Shown: positions 54,221 through 62,950 of the stretch, one piece after another | Position numbering within the stretch: position 1 is the stretch's first letter | How the letters are laid out: each line of letters opens with the position of its first letter | Assembly (NCBI GenBank): GCA_934748015.1 | Contig: CAKVHF010000001.1 | Location: 310,001 to 374,000, forward strand | Source of the DNA: an uncultured Clostridia bacterium | Lineage (GTDB): Bacteria; Bacillota; Clostridia; Christensenellales; UBA1242 | DNA length: 64,000 nt | Direction of reading: 5' to 3' | Made by a program: the position numbers and the translations under genes | The notes under the pieces: generated by a model | What the model saw: the letters and a program-made list of their open reading frames with translations, nothing else | What the model was told of the DNA's origin: nothing | Database searches by the model: none

Positions 54221-54664
54221 TTATTTTCTTATCATTTTGTCAATAAATAATATTCCGTCTAGATGATCCAACTCGTGGCATATAGCCTTTGCTACAAAAT
54301 CACAGAAAGTCAATGTCATCTCATTGCCAAATCTGTCATACGCCTTAACAGTTACTTTGTAAGGTCTCTCAACATCACCACGAATATTCTTAACACTTAG
54401 ACAACCTTCTTGACCAACTTGTTTACCAGAACTGCTGATTATAACTGGATTGATCAACTCTATCTTTAGACCATTAGTTTCTACTATCACAGCCCTCTTA
54501 AGTATTCCAACCTGAACAGCGGCAATTCCGCAACCATTGTAGTGTACCATCGTCTCGTACATATCATCCAACAACAACCAAAGATTGTTATCAAAAGTTT
54601 TGACCGGTTTACTTTTTTTTCTAATAGTTTCGTTGTCGCTATAAATAATATTTCTTACTGCCAT
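54221..54664 (-). CDS. def: Peptide deformylase
   Basis: ATG 54664 is chosen (147 residues) because AGAGGAAA precedes it. Def removes the formyl group from nascent proteins using Fe2+. The three motifs are GCGIAAVQVGI (usual GxGLAAPQVG, with Val for Pro), EGCLSV with the metal-binding Cys, and CHELDHLDGILF, whose CHELDH holds the two metal-binding His and the catalytic Glu (usual QHExDH). It belongs to the short type I class. A promoter (54738-54766) and a perfect 8+8 palindrome at 54684-54700 precede it. Confidence 0.95.
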   Translation of the reverse strand: MAVRNIIYSDNETIRKKSKPVKTFDNNLWLLLDDMYETMVHYNGCGIAAVQVGILKRAVIVETNGLKIELINPVIISSSGKQVGQEGCLSVKNIRGDVERPYKVTVKAYDRFGNEMTLTFCDFVAKAICHELDHLDGILFIDKMIRK

Positions 54665-54683
54665 ATTTTCCTCTTTTGATTTT

Positions 54684-54700
54684 ATAATGTCTGACATTAT
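54684..54700. repeat. Perfect palindrome in the def leader
   Basis: ATAATGTC-T-GACATTAT, eight paired bases each side of one base, lies between the def promoter and its ribosome binding site. A half-site-like AATGTCA follows. It may be an operator or a leader hairpin; no T run follows it, so it is not a terminator. Confidence 0.4.
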
Positions 54701-54737
54701 TTTCTGATTAATGTCACAATTGTTTAACTATCAATGT

Positions 54738-54766
54738 AGTATAACATATATCCATTTCAATTGCAA
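54738..54766 (-). promoter_or_regulatory. Promoter of the def-fmt-rsmB-rlmN-rsgA-rpe operon
   Basis: On the minus strand TTGCAA (54761-54766), a 17-base spacer and TATACT (54738-54743), about 75 bases before def. Confidence 0.65.
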
Positions 54767-54842
54767 ATTTTAATAATACTAATTATATATATGTTGACTA
54801 GTTAAGCATACAATATGGATAACCAGTGCTACATTTACCGCC

Positions 54843-57047
54843 CTATGTTAGGCTTAATGGGTTATTTTCTACAAAGATTGAACACCTCTGTATCTTAGCA
54901 TTCTTCAAAGTGTCATATATTTGATTTAAGATTTCGTCTTCTAGAGTTATATTGTACCTAAAAACAATTTGAAACCTATATTTGTTTTTCAACTTACTAA
55001 ATGGAGATTGCATTGCTTGTAAGAAATACATTTGCTCTTTATACTTTACTTTCAATTCTTTAAATATAGTAAATAAATCCCTTGTAACATTTCTTGCGAC
55101 ATCTTCATTTTCATTACTTATAAGCACTCTAGTTATTCCGGCAAAAGGCGGATAGTTGGTTGTCTTTCTTAGGTTAATCTCTTTCTCATAAAATTTCTTG
55201 TAGTTATAATTGGCGACTAGATTGTATACATAGTTCTTAGGGAAATACGTCTGCAATACTACTCTACCCTCAACATCACTTCTTCCAGCACGGCCAGCAA
55301 CTTGAGTAATTAATTGAAAAGTCTTTTCGTTGGCTCTATAATCACCAAAAAACAAACTTAGATCCGCATCAAGTATTCCAACCAAATCGATTTTAGGAAA
55401 ATCATGTCCTTTAGCAATCATCTGTGTTCCCACCAATATTGACGGCTTAGTTTTGGAAAATTCTGATAAAATCTTTGCGTGACCATTTTTAGTCTTGGTG
55501 GTATCAACATCCATTCGAAAGACTGGAATATTAGGAAACAATTTGTTCAATTCCTCAACAACTCTCTGAGTGCCTACACCGCCATATTTAATCTCATCAC
55601 TGCCACACTCCGGACACCTGGTGAAACTTCTGAACCTGTTGCCACAATAATGACACTTAAGTTCGGAACATTCCTTGTGATAACTTAAGGTCACATCACA
55701 AGAAGGACATCTAGGAATATAACCACATGCTTTGCAACTAACAAAACTAGAGAAGCCTCTACGATTGATAAACACCATTGCCTGATTTTTTCTATCAATA
55801 GTATTGGATAACTCTTGAATTAACTTAGCCGAAAACATGGATGTGTTACCTGATTTGTATTCTTGTAACATATCTATTATTTCTATCGAAGGCATTCCCT
55901 TATTGTTGGCTCTAATTGGCAACTCTAACTTCTGAAATTCACCTATCTCTGTTTTGTAAAACGTATCTATATTAGGCGTTGCACTACCTAATACAAGTGG
56001 ACAGTTGTTATACTTCGCTCGCAATTGTGCAACCTTGTATGTTTCATATCTTGGGTTACTATCCGAGACATAGGAATTATCATGTTCTTCGTCTATTATG
56101 ATCACACCAAGATTGTCTATTGGTGCAAATATTGCACTTCTAGCTCCAACTACAATTTTGGCATCACCATCATATATTCTTTTCCATTCGTCAAACTTCT
56201 CTCCAGCACCTAAGCCACTGTGAAGTACCGCAATATTCTTGCCAAATATACTGGTAAAGATCCCAACCATTTGAGGTGTTAATGATATTTCTGGAACAAG
56301 CATAATGGCATTTTTACCATTCTTCAAGCAATCCTTGATAACCCGAGTATATACTTCGGTTTTGCCACTACCGGTAACACCATACAACAAGTATGTTTTA
56401 TAACCTGAATTGGTCAAAACATCTACAGCATTTTGCTGATATGAGTTCAGCACAACTTGTTTATTCTCTCTTATCTCGCCTACATTTAGGCGATTTTTTA
56501 TAACTTTGGACTCAGATATAAAACCATCAGCAAGCAACTTATTAATGCATGATGCTCCAAACATCTTACACAATGTTGTATAGTCTTCCTCTGCAACATT
56601 ATTTGTTAAATAATTATACACCAAGAATGGATTTTTTGAATTTTTTCTTAATCCATCAAGATACTTGTTGTAATCAAAATCTACGCTTAATCTTATAAGT
56701 CTACTATATTGCGTTTTGATCTGACCATTCCTAATTTCGGATGGAACGACAAGTTTAATTAAGTCGATATATTTAAGATAGAATTTGGTCTTCATATCAT
56801 GAATAAGATCAATTATTTCTGGCTTAATAATTTGCTTTAGTATAACTTTGCTAACATACTTGATGCGATCAATTGGACAATCAGAGGTGTCCTTGACACG
56901 CAAAACAAAGCCTACAATATTACGATTGCCAAAAGGAACTGATACCATATCTCCTATGTTTACCAGTTGATCATCTGCTATCGCATAATCGAAGACTTTG
57001 TCTACCTCACTATTAACAACATCTACTATTATTTCTGCATATTTCAT
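54843..57047 (-). CDS. priA: Primosomal helicase PriA
   Basis: A 734-residue replication-restart helicase. The N-terminal fork-binding domain is followed by the helicase core: YLLYGVTGSGKTEVYTRV (Walker A), IIDEEHD (DEEH box) and LGSATPN. The zinc-binding insert begins CKACGYIPRCPSCDVTLSYH and continues CHYCGNRF and CPECGSD, eight cysteines. GRVVLQTYFP and a C-terminal domain complete it. No Shine-Dalgarno is seen; a TATAAT ends six bases before the ATG, so the mRNA may be leaderless. It stands between the rpoZ terminator and the def promoter; coaBC, often between rpoZ and priA, is missing. Confidence 0.97.
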   Translation of the reverse strand: MKYAEIIVDVVNSEVDKVFDYAIADDQLVNIGDMVSVPFGNRNIVGFVLRVKDTSDCPIDRIKYVSKVILKQIIKPEIIDLIHDMKTKFYLKYIDLIKLVVPSEIRNGQIKTQYSRLIRLSVDFDYNKYLDGLRKNSKNPFLVYNYLTNNVAEEDYTTLCKMFGASCINKLLADGFISESKVIKNRLNVGEIRENKQVVLNSYQQNAVDVLTNSGYKTYLLYGVTGSGKTEVYTRVIKDCLKNGKNAIMLVPEISLTPQMVGIFTSIFGKNIAVLHSGLGAGEKFDEWKRIYDGDAKIVVGARSAIFAPIDNLGVIIIDEEHDNSYVSDSNPRYETYKVAQLRAKYNNCPLVLGSATPNIDTFYKTEIGEFQKLELPIRANNKGMPSIEIIDMLQEYKSGNTSMFSAKLIQELSNTIDRKNQAMVFINRRGFSSFVSCKACGYIPRCPSCDVTLSYHKECSELKCHYCGNRFRSFTRCPECGSDEIKYGGVGTQRVVEELNKLFPNIPVFRMDVDTTKTKNGHAKILSEFSKTKPSILVGTQMIAKGHDFPKIDLVGILDADLSLFFGDYRANEKTFQLITQVAGRAGRSDVEGRVVLQTYFPKNYVYNLVANYNYKKFYEKEINLRKTTNYPPFAGITRVLISNENEDVARNVTRDLFTIFKELKVKYKEQMYFLQAMQSPFSKLKNKYRFQIVFRYNITLEDEILNQIYDTLKNAKIQRCSIFVENNPLSLT

Positions 57048-57053
57048 AATTTT

Positions 57054-57082
57054 ATTATATATAAAAATTACATTTTTTTAAA
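57054..57082 (-). promoter_or_regulatory. Leaderless-type promoter of priA
   Basis: On the minus strand a perfect TATAAT (57054-57059) ends six bases before the ATG; TTTAAA lies 17 bases further upstream as a weak -35 (57077-57082). Confidence 0.5.
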
Positions 57083-57095
57083 ACATATTGGCACA

Positions 57096-57129
57096 AAAAA
57101 GAAAAAATCTATTTTTCAATAGATTTTTT
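57096..57129 (-). terminator. Terminator of rpoZ
   Basis: On the minus strand AAAAAATCTATT pairs with AATAGATTTTTT (12 bp) across a four-base GAAA loop, followed by a T-rich tail. Confidence 0.9.
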
Positions 57130-57325
57130 ACTTAATACTATCATCGGCAACTACTTCGCCGTCATATATTTCATTAACAGCTCTAGTAACTTCTGGACAC
57201 TCATTTAATTCTTCTTGTGTCAATGTTCTTGACAAGAATTTTGCCCTCTTTCCAGCAATAACAGCCAACTTGTATGGGCTACCTACTTTCTTAATTAGTT
57301 TATCGATTGGTGGTTCTAGTAACAT
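57128..57325 (-). CDS. rpoZ: RNA polymerase omega subunit
   Basis: A 65-residue omega subunit. EPPIDKLIKKVGSPYKLAVIAGKRAK is the conserved N-terminal helix-loop that chaperones the beta-prime subunit, and TRAVNEIYDGEVV the C-terminal motif. AAGGAGCAGG precedes the ATG. Promoter TTGAAA-17-TATACT lies at 57391-57419. The normal partner gmk is not in this window, so the old gmk-rpoZ-coaBC block is broken here. The terminator stem overlaps the stop codon. Confidence 0.95.
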   Translation of the reverse strand: MLLEPPIDKLIKKVGSPYKLAVIAGKRAKFLSRTLTQEELNECPEVTRAVNEIYDGEVVADDSIK

Positions 57326-57390
57326 CTATCCTGCTCCTTACACTAATATTATTTTAGTTAAAATAATTCCATTGATATTTTACAGATAAT

Positions 57391-57419
57391 AGTATATAAC
57401 AAATTGCAAAATTTTTCAA
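57391..57419 (-). promoter_or_regulatory. Promoter of rpoZ
   Basis: On the minus strand TTGAAA (57414-57419), a 17-base spacer and TATACT (57391-57396). Confidence 0.75.
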
Positions 57420-57428
57420 CTTATTTGT

Positions 57429-59384
57429 TTAAGATTTTAGCAAATTATTTAATTCTTCTTCGTTTAATATCTTTATGCCCAATTGATTAGCCTTGTCTAA
57501 CTTGCTACCAGCATTTTCACCTACAATTACATAATCAGTGTTTTTGCTAACAGAAGATGAAACTTTGGCCCCCTTGCCCATCAAGATATCTGTCAATTCC
57601 TGTCTGCCATATCCTTTCAATGTGCCAGTTATAACAACTGTTTTGTCTAAGAATGGATTGTCTTCTGCAACAACCTTCTTGTAACGCAATTTTACACCAG
57701 CAGACAGCAGTGCGTTAATTTCGTCTATATTTCTAGGATTGTTAAAGAATTCTATAATACTATCCGCAACGATTTCACCTATATCGTTGATAGTCATTAA
57801 TTCTTCTTTGGTACAACCGATCAATTCTTCTAATGAATTAAAATATTGCGCTAAATCAAATGACGTCTTCTCTCCGACATTGTCTATACTTAATGCATAG
57901 ATGAAATTGGCAAAATTGCAATCTTTAGACTTCTCTATACTAGCCAAAAAGTTATTTGCTTTAGTTTCCTTAAATTTATCCAACTGAAGCAATTCTTGCT
58001 TAGTGATGTAGTACAAATCGGTTGGAGAATTAAGATCCAAAGTTTCACGCAATTGTCCTATCGTCTTGGCACTAACGCCCTCTATATTCATTGCATTTCT
58101 TGAACAAAAATGTACGATTTTACGACAAATCTGACTAATGCAACTTTCCTTGTTTGGACAGAACAGATTAGCACCCTCTTCTACAAGTTCGCTTCCGCAA
58201 TACGGACATCTGTCTGGCTTAGGGATATCCACGCTATCAGAAAAATGCTGTGCTACCGACAAAATTTCTGGTATAACCTCATTGCTACGGCGGATAAATA
58301 CAGAACTATGCAACTTTACATCTTTCCGCATAATATCGCCATAATTGTTAAGTGTGGCTCTCTTGACAGTTGCTCCAGCTAGTTCGACAGGATCTATTTC
58401 TGCAATTGGTGTCAATTTGCCAGTTCTTCCAACCTGCCATACGATATTATTTACTTTGCTAGTCTTCTCTTGCGCTTCATACTTGTATGCCATTGCCCAT
58501 TTAGGAAACTTATTGGTATATCCGACCTTATCTCTAATTGCAATATCGTTTACTTTGACAACAGCTCCATCAATCAATATGTCTAGACTATTTCTAATAC
58601 TATCTATATATTTGATTTTTTCAACGACATCGTCATGTTTTACTAGATAAAATATATCCCAGCAATCAAAGCCATTATCAACCAAAAAATTATGTTGTTC
58701 TTGCTGTGTTGACAGTAAATCTTCGTCCTCTATCTCCAATATATCATAGGTGTATATATTTAGGTTTCTACTCTTGACAATGCTCAAGTCTAAGTTCCTA
58801 ATTGCCCCTGCTGCAGCATTTCTAGCATTCTTCAGTGGTTCATTAGATGTTCGATTTAATTCTTCTAGAACACTATTTCTTATCATTGCTTCGCCCATAA
58901 CAATTAAGTGTTTTTTGTACTTAATTACTTTTGGAAACGAGTTGATCATGCTTACTTGACTTGTAACGTCTTCGCCTACAACTCCATTACCTCTGGTAGC
59001 TGCTTGTTTTAATATTCCGTCCTCGTAAGTTGCAACGATACGCAATCCATCATACTTAACTTCTACTGTATATTGATCAATCCCGTACTTTTCATACAAA
59101 CCATCTAGCCATGATTGAATTTCAGCCTCGCTATTGCATTTGTCTAGACTATATAGTTTCTTAGGGTGTGTGACTTTTTTGAAGCCCTTTAACACCTCAC
59201 TGCCTACATTTTGTGTAGGCGAGTTAGGAAGGATATATCCAGTCTCTTTCTCTAGTTGGATCAACTCGTTCAACATTTGATCCCATTCAGCATCCGAAAT
59301 TGTTGGCTTGTCTAAAGTATAATAATTATAACTATGCTCATTTATCTGTTTTACCAGTTCATTAATTCTTAATTTTTTATCCAT
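57429..59384 (-). CDS. ligA: NAD-dependent DNA ligase
   Basis: A 651-residue LigA. The Ia domain binds NMN (HSYNYYTLDKPTISDAEWD). The nucleotidyltransferase domain has the AMP-accepting lysine K110 in VEVKYDGLRI. An OB fold, the zinc finger (CPYCGSEL with CPNKESC), four helix-hairpin-helix motifs and a C-terminal BRCT domain (NPFLDKTVVITGTLKGYGRQ) follow. It seals nicks in replication and repair. AGGGAAA precedes the ATG. It lies seven bases after pcrA, the usual pcrA-ligA pair. Confidence 0.98.
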   Translation of the reverse strand: MDKKLRINELVKQINEHSYNYYTLDKPTISDAEWDQMLNELIQLEKETGYILPNSPTQNVGSEVLKGFKKVTHPKKLYSLDKCNSEAEIQSWLDGLYEKYGIDQYTVEVKYDGLRIVATYEDGILKQAATRGNGVVGEDVTSQVSMINSFPKVIKYKKHLIVMGEAMIRNSVLEELNRTSNEPLKNARNAAAGAIRNLDLSIVKSRNLNIYTYDILEIEDEDLLSTQQEQHNFLVDNGFDCWDIFYLVKHDDVVEKIKYIDSIRNSLDILIDGAVVKVNDIAIRDKVGYTNKFPKWAMAYKYEAQEKTSKVNNIVWQVGRTGKLTPIAEIDPVELAGATVKRATLNNYGDIMRKDVKLHSSVFIRRSNEVIPEILSVAQHFSDSVDIPKPDRCPYCGSELVEEGANLFCPNKESCISQICRKIVHFCSRNAMNIEGVSAKTIGQLRETLDLNSPTDLYYITKQELLQLDKFKETKANNFLASIEKSKDCNFANFIYALSIDNVGEKTSFDLAQYFNSLEELIGCTKEELMTINDIGEIVADSIIEFFNNPRNIDEINALLSAGVKLRYKKVVAEDNPFLDKTVVITGTLKGYGRQELTDILMGKGAKVSSSVSKNTDYVIVGENAGSKLDKANQLGIKILNEEELNNLLKS

Positions 59385-59391
59385 ATTTTCC

Positions 59392-61662
59392 CTATTTCAT
59401 TAATTTAAGTGGTGCAAATTCTAGCGACAACTTTTTTACACCAAATTTATCAAAACTGCATGATGCATATACACTGCCCTCAACGTTTTCCAATGCAATG
59501 ACTTTGCCAACTCCAAATTTAGGATGGAATACTGTCGATCCTATCTTGTACTCGCTAAATTTTTTGTTATTGGATAGTTTGCTAGATTGCATGCTGATAA
59601 ACGAGGATGTAGAATTAGCAATTTTGCTTAACTTACCTGCAGAACTAGTGCTATTGAAACTAGACGAGAAATTACCGAAACTAGCAAAAGTCTTAGTATA
59701 TCCACTATTGCTATTTTGTCCATAACTAGTGTTGTATCCATAACTATTTGATCTGGGTTGGACATTATTAAGGCTCATTTCTTTTACAAACCGACTTTCT
59801 GTAGTATAACTTCTGTTTCCGTATAAGAAACGTGACTTAGCCCTAGTAATTACAAGTTTCTTTCTTGCTCTTGTTATTGCAACATACATCAGTCTTCGCT
59901 CTTCTTCCAACTCTTCTGGGTTATCCATTGCTCTGGATAGCGGAAAACATCCTTCTTCAGCACCTATTATGTATACATAATTAAATTCTAGTCCTTTGCT
60001 TGCATGCACTGTAGATATATTAACACTACTATCCGCATCTGTCTCATCCGACATACTATTCTCTAATGTTACACTCTCTAGATAATCTGCCAATTCTGCA
60101 GTAGGATTGTTCTTCTCATAAGTGGCTATAGATTGAACCAATTGTTCTATGTTTGCCTTACGATCTACATCATCTTCGCTACCTGTATTGTACTGCTCAA
60201 ATATTTCGCATTTCTTTATAATTTTTTTGATTAATTCAGACATTGTTTCATTCTGATAACACTCAATAAGATCTTTCATGATTATACCAAAAGGCACAAT
60301 TTTGGACCTAAGTGCATTAGGGATATCAAATTGATAGTTATTCATGATTACTTCTAGCATTGAAAGATTGTTAATTTTTGCAATGTCCGATATTTTGTCT
60401 ATACTTGCTTGTCCGATGCTCCTCTTAGGATAATTAATAATCCGCATTAGGCTCATATCATCTTTCGGGTTAGTTATAACTCTAAGATATGCAAGCATAT
60501 TTTTGATCTCTGCACGATCGAAAAACTTAAATATTCCGCTTACAACAAAAGGAATATTGTAATTTAGCAATTTTTCTTCAATCAGCCTAGATAACGCACT
60601 TATACGCATCAAAACACCTATTTCAGATGCTTTAACACCACTTTCTATAAGTCGATTTATGCTTCTTGCTACATATTCAGCTTCTTCAATCTCATCCGTA
60701 CTCTGAGTATAGATAACTTCTTCGCCATCCTCATTGTCTGTAAACAAAGTTTTTTCTATACGCGATGTATTGTTTTTTATAAGCATATTGGCTTTCTTTA
60801 TTATGTTTTTAGTGCTTCTATAATTCTGTTCAAGTTTGTAGATTTTACAACCTTTGTACTCCGAAATAAAGTTGCGAATGTTCTCTATATTAGCACCACG
60901 CCAAGAATATATACACTGATCTTCATCACCTACTACAAATACATTGCCATGCTTGCCAGACAAAAGTTTTACCAACTTATATTGCACAACATTGGTGTCT
61001 TGAAATTCATCAACAAGTATATACTTAAACCTTTCCTGATATTTTGCCAAAATATCCTCAAATTCTTCAAAAAGGATTAATGTCTTGTATAGTAGATCGT
61101 CAAAATCAAGGCTATTGCATCGTTTCATTTCCTCTTCGTATCTTGTAAACACCTTGTTAATGTATTCAATATCAGAATCGAAACTGATTAGTTTACAATA
61201 CTCCAAAATAGACATACCCTCATTTTTTGCCTGAGAAATATGCCAAGAAATCTTGTCTGCTAAGCCGTCCTTTTCTATACCTAGTTCTTTAATAATATTT
61301 TTGATCAGCTTCTTTCGATCATTTTCATCACTAATAGTAAAATATCTAGTATAGCCGTCTAGTTTATTAATATTTTCACGCAAAATACGCACACACATTG
61401 CATGGAAAGTACTAACCCACACCCCAGAAGCTTTAGGTGTCATATCATACAATCTTTCTTGCATTTCTCGTGTCGCCTTATTGGTAAAGGTAATTGCCAA
61501 TATCTCTGTTGGGTCTGCAAAGTTGTTGTCTATTAGATAGGCAATACGATGTGTTAACAATCTTGTTTTGCCACTTCCTGCGCCTGCAGTAACTAAGATT
61601 GCTCCCTCAGTATCCTTAGCTATCTTCAATTGAGTCTCATTTAGATCGTTGATATTATACAC
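59392..61662 (-). CDS. pcrA: ATP-dependent DNA helicase PcrA/UvrD
   Basis: A 756-residue superfamily 1 helicase, starting at GTG 61662 behind AGAGGGG. Motif I is VTAGAGSGKTRLLTHRIAYL; Ia AITFTNKATREMQERL; II LVDEFQDTN; III VGDEDQCIYSWRGA; IV LEQNYRST; V VSTVHASKGLEFNYVYIIG; VI LMYVAITRARKKLVI. The C-terminal region has a Ser/Asn/Tyr-rich linker and a Tudor-like polymerase-binding end (FHPKFGVGKVIALE). It unwinds DNA in repair and displaces RecA. A promoter precedes it, but no LexA box is seen. Confidence 0.97.
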   Translation of the reverse strand: MYNINDLNETQLKIAKDTEGAILVTAGAGSGKTRLLTHRIAYLIDNNFADPTEILAITFTNKATREMQERLYDMTPKASGVWVSTFHAMCVRILRENINKLDGYTRYFTISDENDRKKLIKNIIKELGIEKDGLADKISWHISQAKNEGMSILEYCKLISFDSDIEYINKVFTRYEEEMKRCNSLDFDDLLYKTLILFEEFEDILAKYQERFKYILVDEFQDTNVVQYKLVKLLSGKHGNVFVVGDEDQCIYSWRGANIENIRNFISEYKGCKIYKLEQNYRSTKNIIKKANMLIKNNTSRIEKTLFTDNEDGEEVIYTQSTDEIEEAEYVARSINRLIESGVKASEIGVLMRISALSRLIEEKLLNYNIPFVVSGIFKFFDRAEIKNMLAYLRVITNPKDDMSLMRIINYPKRSIGQASIDKISDIAKINNLSMLEVIMNNYQFDIPNALRSKIVPFGIIMKDLIECYQNETMSELIKKIIKKCEIFEQYNTGSEDDVDRKANIEQLVQSIATYEKNNPTAELADYLESVTLENSMSDETDADSSVNISTVHASKGLEFNYVYIIGAEEGCFPLSRAMDNPEELEEERRLMYVAITRARKKLVITRAKSRFLYGNRSYTTESRFVKEMSLNNVQPRSNSYGYNTSYGQNSNSGYTKTFASFGNFSSSFNSTSSAGKLSKIANSTSSFISMQSSKLSNNKKFSEYKIGSTVFHPKFGVGKVIALENVEGSVYASCSFDKFGVKKLSLEFAPLKLMK

Positions 61663-61699
61663 TGTGCTGTCCCCTCTATAGTTATTATTACAATAGAGT

Positions 61700-61727
61700 A
61701 TTATAACACAATTGTATCAATTAACAA
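61700..61727 (-). promoter_or_regulatory. Promoter of pcrA-ligA
   Basis: On the minus strand TTGTTA (61722-61727), a 16-base spacer and a perfect TATAAT (61700-61705). Confidence 0.65.
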
Positions 61728-61735
61728 AACAATAA

Positions 61736-62125
61736 TTACATTGCTTCTTGTTCTTTATTCATGTATTTTTCTTTCAGATAGTTATACTGCTCAGCAACTT
61801 CTAGCAAATAAGACTGTTTCTCTCTATCTGTCATTTCAGAATATATATTATAATCTATCAAATGTGCAAACGGATACAACTCGTATTGGGGAGAGTCTAG
61901 GACTTCCAACACCTTTTGTTCAAATTCTGGGTTTATTTTGCCATTTATTCTAACATATTCTATTTTTGCAGTTAGTTTACGCATTGCACTGGCATTTTTT
62001 ACAAAATAATTGCTTACTTTTGGGACAAATAAAGTTTTTTCTTCGGGCTCGTGATAATCTCCATTGATTAGTCTTTTCTTTGCAATATTTGCAAGGATCT
62101 TTAATTGGTTATTCTTTTTTTTCAT
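61736..62125 (-). CDS. Conserved-looking hypothetical cytosolic protein
   Basis: The start is placed at ATG 62125 (129 residues) because GGAG lies about ten bases before it; an ATG two codons earlier is too close to the ribosome binding site. The protein is soluble, largely helical and basic at its N-terminus (KKKNNQLKILANIAKKRL). A segment FVPKVSNYFVKNASAMRKLTAK is followed by acidic helices ending in SYLLEVAEQYNYLKEKYM. I recognise no domain. It sits between pcrA and rpsU with a short leader, probably monocistronic. Confidence 0.7.
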   Translation of the reverse strand: MKKKNNQLKILANIAKKRLINGDYHEPEEKTLFVPKVSNYFVKNASAMRKLTAKIEYVRINGKINPEFEQKVLEVLDSPQYELYPFAHLIDYNIYSEMTDREKQSYLLEVAEQYNYLKEKYMNKEQEAM

Positions 62126-62225
62126 TTCCATATCTCCACTATATATTAGTATCTAATGCGATATATATTATATCTGATTATATTGTAATATATAAGGCTA
62201 TCTGTCACCTAATACTAATTTTGTC

Positions 62226-62261
62226 GAAAAAAAAGAAAAGAGGTCGCAATTTGACCCCTTT
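62226..62261 (-). terminator. Terminator of rpsU
   Basis: On the minus strand AAAGGGGTC pairs with GACCTCTTT (one wobble) across a seven-base loop, then a T-rich tail. Confidence 0.9.
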
Positions 62262-62278
62262 TGTACATTTTTGATAGA

Positions 62279-62461
62279 TTATCTATTTTTTCTGTTTCTC
62301 TTGATAGCAGCCTTTTGTTTTTTCTTTCTCTTAACACTAGGCTTCTCGTATTGTTCGTGCTTTCTTAAGTCGCCAATGATACCATCTTTTTGGCATTTTC
62401 TCTTAAATCTTTTGATAGCACTTTCTACGTTCTCGTTTTCGCCAACTCTAACTGTAGACAT
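62279..62461 (-). CDS. rpsU: 30S ribosomal protein S21
   Basis: A 60-residue S21: [20 protein letters not shown], the conserved N-terminal half, then a Lys/Arg-rich helix ending [15 protein letters not shown]21 binds the 30S platform near the anti-Shine-Dalgarno end of 16S rRNA and helps initiation. GGGTGA precedes the ATG. Promoter TTGACA-16-TATAAT (62498-62525) and a terminator frame it. It lies downstream of mtaB as in Bacillus. Confidence 0.97.
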   Translation of the reverse strand: MSTVRVGENENVESAIKRFKRKCQKDGIIGDLRKHEQYEKPSVKRKKKQKAAIKRNRKNR

Positions 62462-62497
62462 CTATTTTTCACCCACTTTTTATTTAAAATCTATAAT

Positions 62498-62525
62498 ATT
62501 ATACACGAAATAATAATTTTGTCAA
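62498..62525 (-). promoter_or_regulatory. Promoter of rpsU
   Basis: On the minus strand TTGACA (62520-62525), a 16-base spacer and TATAAT (62498-62503). Confidence 0.8.
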
Positions 62526-62545
62526 CTAAAAACAAAAATATAACG

Positions 62546-62950
62546 TTAAATTTTTAATGAATTGCAAATTCCTTCCATATTAAGTTCTTTCTTGTCATTT
62601 TCAGGCCACATGTTTATACCGTCATTTTCTTTTCTTGGAACAACATGCACATGATAATGAAATACTGTCTGCTGTGCATCTTTGCCGTTAGCGTTAAGAA
62701 TATTGACACCAGAATATCCGCAATCTCTAACATAATGTTCAGCAATCAATTTTACTGCTTTTTGAACTTCAATATATGTATCAATGTCGGCATCAAGTGC
62801 ATTAACACAATGTTTCTTAGGGACAACTAGCGTATGTCCAATAGCATCCATTGATATATCAAGAAACGCATATACATATTCGTTCTCATATATCTTATAA
62901 CTTGGCAATTCTCCTTTTATTATTTTGCAAAAAACACATTCATTACTCAT
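62546..62950 (-). CDS. HIT-family nucleotide hydrolase (HinT-like)
   Basis: A 134-residue histidine-triad protein. CVFCKIIKGELPSYKIYEN is the typical N-terminus with a CxxC, GHTLVVPKKH the middle, and FHYHVHVVPR the HxHxH catalytic triad of the nucleotidyl-binding site. HinT proteins hydrolyse nucleoside phosphoramidates such as AMP-lysine. It overlaps the mtaB end by eight bases and is probably cotranscribed with it, a common pairing in Firmicutes. Confidence 0.94.
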   Translation of the reverse strand: MSNECVFCKIIKGELPSYKIYENEYVYAFLDISMDAIGHTLVVPKKHCVNALDADIDTYIEVQKAVKLIAEHYVRDCGYSGVNILNANGKDAQQTVFHYHVHVVPRKENDGINMWPENDKKELNMEGICNSLKI

